Shown: positions 16,716 to 24,069 of the stretch, piece after piece | How positions within the stretch are numbered: position 1 is the first letter of the stretch | Layout: the number at the start of each line of letters is the position of its first letter | Assembly: GCA_051275765.1 (NCBI GenBank) | Contig: JBNMOV010000003.1 | Location: 1-33,854 of the forward strand | Reading direction: 5' to 3' | Length of the DNA stretch: 33,854 nucleotides | DNA from: JAHDCE01 sp051275765 | Lineage (GTDB): Bacteria > Bacteroidota > Bacteroidia > Chitinophagales > Saprospiraceae | Program-made: the position numbers and the translations under genes | The notes under the pieces: generated by a model | What the model was told of the DNA's origin: nothing | Seen by the model: the letters and a program-made list of their open reading frames with translations, nothing else | Database searches by the model: none

Positions 16716-16746
16716 CTTAATAGTTATTAGGTTATTAGTTATTAAG
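16716..16746. repeat. AT-rich hairpin between pseudogene and methyltransferase
   Basis: CTTAATA (16716-16722) pairs with TATTAAG (16740-16746); between them TTATTAG occurs twice. It is a small structure of unknown use in the methyltransferase leader. Confidence 0.35.
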
Positions 16747-16750
16747 TTGA

Positions 16751-17122
16751 TTAGGATTTACTTTTTTGAAGGTATTTAATGTAACCATTGAGTAGTTTTA
16801 AGCATTGGTCATATTGTATTTTGAACGTCTCTAATTCCTTCTTTGAATTATAATTCTCATCAAAAGCTGTGATTAAATGATCTAAGGTTTCGCTTAATGA
16901 GCCACGAGAAATTCTTGAAAATTGAATATTCTCTTGATAATGAAATCGTCCATGTCCTTCAGCTATATTAGCAGTTACAGATCGGGACGAATTGAGTATT
17001 TGAGATGTTAATTGAAATTTTTAACTTTTAGGAAAGTTATTTTTAACAACTAAAGAAACTTCTTTTTTGAATTTTCTACATTGCTTATATACCTCCAATT
17101 CATAAAAATTAACAAATGGCAT
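16751..17122 (-). pseudogene. Four-helix-bundle (S23/IVS-type) protein, one in-frame stop
   Basis: Hand translation from the ATG at 17120-17122 gives MPFVNFYELEVYKQCRKFKK, then EVSLVVKNNFPKS, a TAA at codon 34 (17021-17023), and, still in the same frame, KFQLTSQILNSSRSVTANIA, EGHGRFHYQENIQFSRISRG and SLSETLDHLITAF to a stop at 16751. This is the family otherwise found as four-helix-bundle or 23S intervening-sequence proteins; the hallmark FP..EKF.LTSQ, NIAEG.GR and ISRGSL.E are all present. In the family the stopped position is usually Glu or Gln, so a single GAA-to-TAA or CAA-to-TAA change explains it. The total would be 123 residues. No start codon follows the stop, so it is most likely dead, unless the base is a sequencing error. 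Confidence 0.85.
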
Positions 17123-17216
17123 ATATTGTACTTTTGTTAGGTTGATTTAATTATAAAATAATAGTTAGTTGAAACGAAACATAGCTGCACAATACTGCGT
17201 AGCCCTCAATAACTCA

Positions 17217-18839
17217 TCAAAACTTATACAAAAATCCTAACATTGTATTGAACCCAAAATTATTATATCCATTAAATCGCTGATATTTTTGATCGGTGAT
17301 ATTATTCAAATTTAGAAATAAATTGAATTTATCATTCATGCGATAAGATGTAAATAGATTGATGTCTGCCAACGCTCCTATTTTTTCATCTATCTGTGTA
17401 CTAGACAAATACGATCTTTTTCCTCCTACGAAGATGGAAGTTCCTATGGTCAATTTATTATTCAATAATGCAGAATAAGCGATTTTAGTATCTAGTCCAA
17501 AATTAGGTGCATCATGATAATTACTAGATAAAGAATCTAGTTTTGGATTTTGGAAAGTAAGATTAAGACCTAAATCTAATCCTTCAACGATTTCTATTTC
17601 TGCTGTTATTTTAGTGATGATATAGTCTACGTTATCATAAATTACATCGAAGCGTTTTTCGTCATTATTAAAATCATTAACAAAAAATGGATTATTTGTT
17701 ACCATTCTATATCCGACTTCAATTCCTACATCGAATTTACTGAAATCAAAATTAAATCCTCCATGAGAATAATTGACTTGTCGTTGGTTCAGTTGAGGAT
17801 CAGAAATAATGAAAGGATTCAATTCGCTCAACGAACGGAAAGAAACCTGTTCTGCATGACCAGTCCAACCTAAATAAACAGAAATATTATCCTTATACAG
17901 ATTTACTAATACTTCTACATCTGGAAATAATTTGAATTTATTTTCTGCTAGCAAAGAACCATTAATTCCTGCCTTTACTCTAAATATATCATGATGATAA
18001 TTGAAGGAAGGCGTGATGGATAAAATATTACTTGTCGTATCGCTTGATGTGGTATTTTTTACCAATGAATTACTTAAACCTATATTGAATAAGTGCTTTT
18101 GATTAAAATACTTACCAAAATCGACAGCAGCATCTACACCTAATTCTGAAGCAGCATAATTATCACGTAAAGTATATAAACCTACACCAACATTATACTT
18201 TAATTCGCCATAATTAATATCCGTATTCCTAAAATTAATCCCTGCTTTGAACAATGAAAAATACTGCTTCACATCCTTTGCCTCGAAAGTCAGCAAGTCA
18301 TGATTATAGCCATAGAAAAATCGCTGATCATAATCGTATTCTATATCTCCACTGAGCTCGAATCCACCATCAAATTGGTAAGCTGCATTAATGTCTGTAT
18401 TCACATCCATGAATTGCTGATTATCCAACTGTCCTAGATCGAAAGCACTATAATATCTTGCTTTTCCACCGACTAACAATCCATTCATTTGGTGCTGATA
18501 ACCTGCTTCTGCATAAGGCGACAAAGGATAGCCAATCGCTCCTCTGATAAATCCATTATAAGAACTTGGAAGCGGCTCCTCATCCATCATGAGCGGCTTG
18601 ATATCTGGGGCATCATAACTAAGCATCAAAAATTTAGGATCTACCTTATAACTATTGATGACACGAGTGGTATCCAATGTAGGTAAAGGAGCAAAAATGT
18701 CCACTTTGTCCACATCATTTAGCTTGAGATCAAAATCCTTGATGATTTGTACTTCATCAGAAGGAATGCTGTCTTGTTGTGCTTGTACTTGGATGGCAAA
18801 TAATGTGATTGCCAATATGGTTAATATATGATTCTTCAT
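17217..18839 (-). CDS. TonB-receptor-like outer-membrane beta-barrel protein
   Basis: The start is set at the ATG 18837-18839, which opens a normal signal peptide (MKNHILTILAITLFAIQVQA); the longer frame would run into a repeat. The mature protein of about 520 residues has alternating aromatic/polar strands throughout (VGGKARYYSAFDLG, FDGGFELSGDIEYDYDQRFFYG, ISVYLGWTGHAEQVSF) and ends in LNNITDQKYQRFNGYNNFGF with a terminal Phe (FLYKF), as in TonB-dependent receptor barrels. No plug or carboxypeptidase-like domain precedes it, so gated uptake is doubtful. It lies directly downstream of the large TPR gene; this TPR-barrel pairing recurs in Bacteroidota, and the two probably work together at the outer membrane. 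Confidence 0.8.
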   Translation of the reverse strand: MKNHILTILAITLFAIQVQAQQDSIPSDEVQIIKDFDLKLNDVDKVDIFAPLPTLDTTRVINSYKVDPKFLMLSYDAPDIKPLMMDEEPLPSSYNGFIRGAIGYPLSPYAEAGYQHQMNGLLVGGKARYYSAFDLGQLDNQQFMDVNTDINAAYQFDGGFELSGDIEYDYDQRFFYGYNHDLLTFEAKDVKQYFSLFKAGINFRNTDINYGELKYNVGVGLYTLRDNYAASELGVDAAVDFGKYFNQKHLFNIGLSNSLVKNTTSSDTTSNILSITPSFNYHHDIFRVKAGINGSLLAENKFKLFPDVEVLVNLYKDNISVYLGWTGHAEQVSFRSLSELNPFIISDPQLNQRQVNYSHGGFNFDFSKFDVGIEVGYRMVTNNPFFVNDFNNDEKRFDVIYDNVDYIITKITAEIEIVEGLDLGLNLTFQNPKLDSLSSNYHDAPNFGLDTKIAYSALLNNKLTIGTSIFVGGKRSYLSSTQIDEKIGALADINLFTSYRMNDKFNLFLNLNNITDQKYQRFNGYNNFGFNTMLGFLYKF

Positions 18840-18850
18840 CTTAAAATTTT

Positions 18851-19010
18851 TCAGTGAACAGTTATCCGTGAACAATGAACAGTTGCCAGTTGCTTTTGGC
18901 TTTAGGATAGAATAATATTTATCAACATGAATTTTGATTTCATGCCCTAAAGCTAGAAGCAGCTACAGAACCAAAATACTGGTAACTGCTCACTGGCAAC
19001 TGTTCACTGA
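18851..19010. repeat. Inverted repeat E4 made of short tandem units
   Basis: TCAGTGAACAGTT (18851-18863) pairs with AACTGTTCACTGA (18998-19010), AACAGTTGCCAGT (18878-18890) with 18992-19004, and GCTTTAGG (18899-18906) with 18946-18953; the centre is CATGAA...TTCATG (18926-18944). Each arm consists of degenerate copies of a 14-bp unit close to CAGTGAACAGTTGC. It fills the gap between the TPR and barrel genes, from 3 bp after the TPR stop to 12 bp before the barrel start. Confidence 0.65.
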
Positions 19011-19012
19011 AA

Positions 19013-22000
19013 TTACTCTGGAATAATTCTAGAACCTTCTCCTTCTTTGGCTGCTATTGTTGCTAATTTTGCTTTAGCAGTACCTATGATGCCTTGATCG
19101 TCAGGATTCTTATAGTTTTCTATTAATGTCTCTAAGGCTGCTCTAGCATTGAATAAATCTCCTTGTTCAAAGGCGATATCAGATAACAAAACCAAACCAC
19201 GAGCTACCCAAGATTCGTAATTTTTACTTTTTTTCAAATGTGCCATACACAAATCTCTAGCCACAGGTAAATCTTGCTCTACATAATAAATGTAAGCAAT
19301 TTGATACCTCGATTCTGCTCCTTGTAAATTATTAGAATTAGCAGAATTCCTAAAGTGGACTAATGCGGTATTATAATCCTTGCTAGTCAATGCAATTTTT
19401 GCTTTATAATAATTCGCAGTCGATTTTTGTGCATCTGTTGCATTACTAGCGATGACAGCATCTGCTTCTTGATACACTCCTGCTTTATTTCCAATTTTAT
19501 AAGCACTTCTCAATGCACCTAAATGTGCATCGAATTTCTTATTATCATCTGTAGCTACTTTTGCTAATGCAGAAAAATAAGCATAGGACTTAGCAAAATC
19601 TTCTAATTCATTATAACTAATGGCTGCTGCTTTCGTCAATGCTTTTTCATACAAACTGCTATTTCCTTTAGAAATCACAAAATTATAATCGGGTAGGGAA
19701 GCCGCTAACTGCTCTGATGCCAGATAACTTTCTCCTCTATTATAATGTGCTTGAAGTGTATATAATCCGTTTGGATACCTATTGATATATTTGGTATATG
19801 CAGCGATTGCAGCAGGGAAATTAGAACTTTCATATTGTAACTCAGCTGCTTTGAAAATGATACCTTCCTTATCTTTGTCAGATATTTTTCTACCTAAAAC
19901 CCTTTCTTGGAAATCAATGAATCCTAATGGATTATTATTATCAATATAGATTTCTTCGATACTTTGCAAAGCAGTGCTTTGCTCTGCTTGCGATGGATTA
20001 TTAGAGAATATTTTCTCATAATATTTCAATGAACTTTCCTTATCGTTTTGGTTATAATTAACCAAACCTAATAATAAATACCCTTGATTAACTAAGTCAG
20101 AAGTTTCTGCGTAGCCATCGACTAATTTTAACGTAAATTCCTCAGCTTTCCCATAATTTCTTTCTCTAAAATAGGTATTCCCTAAAGATAACAAGGCATC
20201 ATCTGCATAAACAGAATTAGGCATTTGATTGACTAGTGCTTTTAAGTTAGTTATTTGATCTATGCTGTTATCATTCAGTTTTTCTATGGTTGCTTTTTGG
20301 AATAAAGCATAATCGTAGCCATTATATTTATAGTTAATGGAGGTCTGATAATAAGATAGGGCATTTTGGTATTGCTTGAGCATGAAATAACTATCTGCTG
20401 CTCTCAATAATGCGTCTGGAAATACCTTTGTTTTAACGTCATTAGAATAAGAAGTATCCCAAGTATCCAAAAAACCGTTGATAGCACTCTCGAAATAGGT
20501 ACCACTATTCTTGTAATCCTTCTTTTTTAGATAATTATAGCCTTGCATATAATAGGCTAAATTAATGGATGTCTCTTCTGGAAGACTACTGTATCCTTTA
20601 GCAATATCAATGAATTTTGATAATTCTGAGATACTGGCACTATATGATTTCTCCTTATGAGCGATTTCTCCTAATCTAAATAATGCCTGAGCTTTAGTCA
20701 TGACATTAGGTGTATTTTGAAGAGATTGTCTTAGATATATTTTAGCATCGTTGTATCGCTTGTCATTGAATAACTGTACTCCTTTAAAATAGGTGACTTT
20801 CTGGTAAGCTTCCTTTATTTTTTGAGTTTTGTTTGGGATGTTTTGCATCAGCTGGATCGCTTTGTCATAGTCAGCAGTATTCATGAATATACGACCTAGC
20901 ATTTGCTGCGATTCATCATAATTTTTACTGGAAGTGCTTATTGTCTGAAAAGCAGCGATGGCTTCTCTATCGAAGCCTAACTGGTAGGATAATTTACCAT
21001 ATAAAAAATGAGAATTCTGCTTAATTTCAGCATCATAATTCATTTTAGAGGCAGCATAGAAAGCATTTCTAGCTGAGTAATAATCTTTTTTTGTCAAATA
21101 ACTATCTCCTAAATAATACAAGGCATTTTGAGCTAATTCATTATCAGTAGATTTCAATTCTTCAAAATCCTTAATCGCAGCTTCTAATTTGTCATTTTTA
21201 TATCTAGTGAAAGCGACTTGGTATAAATCCTGTGCCCTTAGTTCTTTTGCATTATCAGAATATTCTTCAAAATAAGGGAGTGCCATTCTATAATTCTCCT
21301 GCTCGAAGTAGGATTTGGCTACTAAATGCGTAACACTATTTTCGTAATCTATCTTTTTCTTCGATTCTAATGCAGCAGTACCTATGGTAATCACATCACG
21401 ATATTCTTCATTAGCGAAGTGAATCTGACATTGGTAATAAGGCATGATTTTATCATACTTCCCTTTATTATTAGAATCTCTGAATGCTTCGAGTGCATCA
21501 TCATAGTCATTATCTTCAAAAGCGATGATACCTAAATAATAATTAGCCTCGCCATGATATTTTCCTTGAAATCCTTTTATTTTTTCAAATTGGATTTTAG
21601 CATTTGTCTTATCATCTCGTACAAAATAAGCATAGCCTTGTTTGTATTTGACTTCTGACATGGTAGCTGGATCAAGATTATCTGTACCAGCCATTTCGTA
21701 ATAAGCAATAGCTTGCTGATACATCTTATTATTGAAATAATAATCAGCCAGTTCCATCATGGCTTCCTGTGCTATTTTTTCAGGAGCATATTTTCTGATG
21801 AATTCCTGCATGAGTTTTTCGCCATCATTTAATTTAGTGAATACAGCACTTTTGGCTATCATCAATTCAGCTCTCCTTACTTCATTTATCAGCTGTGTAG
21901 TGCCTTTACTATCATCCAAAAACGTTTCTAACGATTCTTTTGACTGGAAATACAGCCCTTCTTCAAAAAACACTTTCCCCTCATTATAAGGATGAAGCAT

Positions 22001-22081
22001 ATCTTGATAAAAAGTAGTTTCCTGTGCAAAAGAATTGAAATGAGATACAAGTACGATTGCTATGATAATCCATTTATTCAT
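19013..22081 (-). CDS. Large TPR-repeat periplasmic protein
   Basis: The ATG 22079-22081 gives a signal peptide (MNKWIIIAIVLVSHFNSFAQ) and a 1022-residue protein; a longer start adds 18 residues from a hairpin leader and is rejected. The rest is a solenoid of tetratricopeptide repeats, more than 20 by eye, with consensus A.Y.lG..y...dY..A...F (for example EVKYKQGYAYFVRDDKTNAK, ALYYLGDSYLTKKDYYSARN, ALLSLGNTYFRERNYGKAEE). It should be a periplasmic scaffold. The barrel gene 173 bp downstream is its likely partner. I see no enzymatic domain. Confidence 0.87.
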   Translation of the reverse strand: MNKWIIIAIVLVSHFNSFAQETTFYQDMLHPYNEGKVFFEEGLYFQSKESLETFLDDSKGTTQLINEVRRAELMIAKSAVFTKLNDGEKLMQEFIRKYAPEKIAQEAMMELADYYFNNKMYQQAIAYYEMAGTDNLDPATMSEVKYKQGYAYFVRDDKTNAKIQFEKIKGFQGKYHGEANYYLGIIAFEDNDYDDALEAFRDSNNKGKYDKIMPYYQCQIHFANEEYRDVITIGTAALESKKKIDYENSVTHLVAKSYFEQENYRMALPYFEEYSDNAKELRAQDLYQVAFTRYKNDKLEAAIKDFEELKSTDNELAQNALYYLGDSYLTKKDYYSARNAFYAASKMNYDAEIKQNSHFLYGKLSYQLGFDREAIAAFQTISTSSKNYDESQQMLGRIFMNTADYDKAIQLMQNIPNKTQKIKEAYQKVTYFKGVQLFNDKRYNDAKIYLRQSLQNTPNVMTKAQALFRLGEIAHKEKSYSASISELSKFIDIAKGYSSLPEETSINLAYYMQGYNYLKKKDYKNSGTYFESAINGFLDTWDTSYSNDVKTKVFPDALLRAADSYFMLKQYQNALSYYQTSINYKYNGYDYALFQKATIEKLNDNSIDQITNLKALVNQMPNSVYADDALLSLGNTYFRERNYGKAEEFTLKLVDGYAETSDLVNQGYLLLGLVNYNQNDKESSLKYYEKIFSNNPSQAEQSTALQSIEEIYIDNNNPLGFIDFQERVLGRKISDKDKEGIIFKAAELQYESSNFPAAIAAYTKYINRYPNGLYTLQAHYNRGESYLASEQLAASLPDYNFVISKGNSSLYEKALTKAAAISYNELEDFAKSYAYFSALAKVATDDNKKFDAHLGALRSAYKIGNKAGVYQEADAVIASNATDAQKSTANYYKAKIALTSKDYNTALVHFRNSANSNNLQGAESRYQIAYIYYVEQDLPVARDLCMAHLKKSKNYESWVARGLVLLSDIAFEQGDLFNARAALETLIENYKNPDDQGIIGTAKAKLATIAAKEGEGSRIIPE

Positions 22082-22109
22082 GATCAGGCTTGGTTTTCTT
22101 CTAAAATGT

Positions 22110-22145
22110 ATAAAATATATTATGTTAAAATACAATATATTTTAT
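22110..22145. repeat. Perfect AT hairpin before the TPR gene
   Basis: ATAAAATATATT (22110-22121) pairs perfectly with AATATATTTTAT (22134-22145) around 12 bases. It begins 29 bp upstream of the TPR start codon. It may be an operator or a leader hairpin. Confidence 0.45.
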
Positions 22146-22162
22146 GCTATTTATGAAATAAA

Positions 22163-22194
22163 AAACCCTTGTGGTTGATTATCCACAAGGGTTT
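22163..22194 (-). terminator. Intrinsic terminator of the OmpA-domain gene
   Basis: AAACCCTTGTGG (22163-22174) pairs perfectly with 22183-22194 around an 8-base loop; read on the minus strand it is followed by a run of T. It lies about 120 bp after the OmpA-gene stop and ahead of the TPR leader, so the two genes are separate units. Confidence 0.8.
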
Positions 22195-22218
22195 GCAAAA
22201 ATAATATTTTTACTAGGA

Positions 22219-22320
22219 CTAATTAGCACATCGTTAGACATTTTTGATGATGTACTTTTGCAAACTTTCAAAATTTACTAAAAGCTAGGTTAAAAAATGT
22301 CTAGCTGTAGTACTATTTAG
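22219..22320. repeat. Palindromic element E5 with conserved loop
   Basis: TTAGACATTTTT (22234-22245) pairs with 22292-22303, and CTAATTAGCAC (22219-22229) with the sequence ending at 22320, with a few mismatches. The right arm ends on the OmpA-gene stop codon. The loop (22240-22278) is nearly identical to 8181-8220 on the other strand and contains TACTTTTG at 22253-22260, a promoter-like box reading towards the OmpA gene from behind it. Confidence 0.55.
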
Positions 22321-23489
22321 CCTTTTAGGCTGAGTATTTTGATTTCTACTCGTTGATTCTTTTTTCTTCCTGAAGGAGTATTACTAATATCTACAGGTTC
22401 TGTCTTACCATAACCTTTAGAAGCTATCCGATCTCTACTCAATCCTTTACCGACCAAATGATCTCTAACTGCTGAAGCCCTATTCTTTGACAACCAATTA
22501 CAGTATTCATGAGAAGGCAACCTATTGGTATGTCCTCCTATTTCTACAATAACCTTAGGATTTTCAATCATAAAGGCATGTATCTCATCCAGTACAGGAT
22601 CCATCCCATTAAGGATTTTATAATCATCTGCTTTGAAATCCAATTGATTAATCCTAATAGTCTGCCCTTCTTTTATCTTTTCAGGATCCAATTCCTTCAT
22701 AATCTTAGGCTCTTCAGCTATAGGAGGATTGTTGACTATTGGATCTGGATCAACAATAAGATCTGGATCAATAATGGGATCTGGATCGATAACAGGATCT
22801 GGTGGGATATTTACGGCAATAACATCATCCTTAGGTTCAAATAGTTCATCATCAATAGGAGCATCACAGCGATCCTTTTCAATGATATCAGATGCATGAT
22901 CCACTAAAAGATTACCATTGTAAGGGAAAAGAGTAGGCGTTTTATAGAATGCCTCAAAAACAATGTATTTGTAATCTCTTTTTGGTTTGATGTCAAAGGT
23001 GTGTTCTTCCCATGTAGTACTTTTTACTACAGCACTTTCTGCGAGTAACTCCCTTTTATCACAATAACCATTTCCTCCCCAGACCCTTAAAAGAACAGGC
23101 TTGATAAAAAACTCATTCTTAAGTGTAGTTCGACTAATGCTGAAGTATTCATCAGAATAAGAAAGGTATATTCTGAATTGATAACAAGAGCCAGTTTTCA
23201 GAGGAGCGGATAATCTTTGTCCTACAGCTTCCCATGTTTCATTATCTCTGGTAACCATACCTAGATAAGTCATACCATTAATAGCTCGCTGATTTACTTC
23301 AAATGCTCCTGGTTGAACATCTGGTGGCGACTCTCCTTCCATACCGCAGTTGTACCAACCCATAGGTGGCTGACTATGCCTAGGCATATCTTCAAAAGAA
23401 GGATTAGATAATTTAATGCGTTCATTTTGAGCATTCATGCTTAATGAGAAACACATTAATAAAGTAAGTATTAAATTGATTTTTTTCAT
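22317..23489 (-). CDS. OmpA-domain outer-membrane lipo- or surface protein with N-terminal binding-like domain
   Basis: The protein has 390 residues. The signal peptide (1-20, ending MNAQ) is followed by a jelly-roll-like domain of about 190 residues starting LSNPSFEDMPRHSQPPMGWY, reminiscent of carbohydrate-binding modules. A linker of DPDPI(I/V) repeats (about 230-255) is encoded by degenerate 18-bp tandem units. The C-terminal OmpA/MotB domain has EIGGHTNRLPSHEYCNWLSK, then NRASAVRDHL and GYGKTEPV. The conserved diaminopimelate-binding Arg (Arg337) is there, but the paired Asp is Asn322 (HTN for HTD). It should connect outer membrane and peptidoglycan, possibly weakly. It is a single gene with its own terminator. 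The annotation of the N-domain is tentative. Confidence 0.85.
   Translation of the reverse strand: MKKINLILTLLMCFSLSMNAQNERIKLSNPSFEDMPRHSQPPMGWYNCGMEGESPPDVQPGAFEVNQRAINGMTYLGMVTRDNETWEAVGQRLSAPLKTGSCYQFRIYLSYSDEYFSISRTTLKNEFFIKPVLLRVWGGNGYCDKRELLAESAVVKSTTWEEHTFDIKPKRDYKYIVFEAFYKTPTLFPYNGNLLVDHASDIIEKDRCDAPIDDELFEPKDDVIAVNIPPDPVIDPDPIIDPDLIVDPDPIVNNPPIAEEPKIMKELDPEKIKEGQTIRINQLDFKADDYKILNGMDPVLDEIHAFMIENPKVIVEIGGHTNRLPSHEYCNWLSKNRASAVRDHLVGKGLSRDRIASKGYGKTEPVDISNTPSGRKKNQRVEIKILSLKG
22740..22803 (-). repeat. 18-bp tandem repeat coding the DPDPI linker
   Basis: Three to four degenerate copies of an 18-bp unit built around GATCCAGATC code for Asp-Pro-rich hexapeptides in the OmpA-domain protein. 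The linker is a likely length-variable spacer. Confidence 0.6.
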
Positions 23490-24069
23490 AATTAACCAAA
23501 GAGGTTTGATTGCAAATTAAACGACTGAAATGCTTCAAATGTTATCAAAGCATTGGTTTACATTCTTATAGATGATCAAAATACAGGAAAAGTTGTAAGA
23601 AAAGATAGGGTTGTCACAATTTTTAACAACACTTTAAGCTAAACGTAGTAAAAAAAATTACTTATCCCAATTTGAAAATGGTTACAAATATATAAAAATA
23701 AGAGCTACTGATTTAGTGTCTGTTTAGATTTTACTTGTTTTGGAATATGGGAAACAATTATAAATTCATATTACATATATTTATATTGTTTCAATTCATA
23801 ATATTATATAAATGCTCATAATTCTTATTTGCTGTGAAAAAACAACTTTTTCCATAAACCTTTTTCTTTTTTATTGTATTTCCGTTGTTTAGTTTTTTTA
23901 AGTAGCTATTGAGTAGTAAATATTTATTAGAATATGGCATTGCAGTAGTGAAATAGTAGTAGTATTTTATTTTTTTCGATGATTTATTCAGAACTTTGAG
24001 TCGTTCATGATTAAGTGAGCAGAATAATATTTTGAAATTATTTTTTATTTAAAATCAAACTTCATATTT
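23490..24069. other. Intergenic region upstream of the T9SS triple-repeat gene
   Basis: No coding frame, tRNA or strong hairpin is seen on either strand. It is AT-rich and separates the divergent OmpA-domain (-) and triple-repeat (+) genes. No clear TAnnTTTG box was found upstream of 24070; a near match (ATATTTTG) lies close to 24027. A weak 7-bp hairpin (AATGCTT/AAGCATT) lies near 23530-23555. Confidence 0.5.

Noticed and set aside
18840..18875. Upstream start of the outer-membrane barrel
   Set aside because: The extension is encoded by palindrome E4; the internal ATG at 18839 starts a normal signal peptide.
22082..22135. Upstream start of the TPR protein
   Set aside because: It lies in the AT hairpin and would bury the signal peptide.
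22509..22844. 111-residue frame antisense to the OmpA-domain gene
   Set aside because: It is a shadow of a real gene, and its repeats mirror the DPDPI linker.
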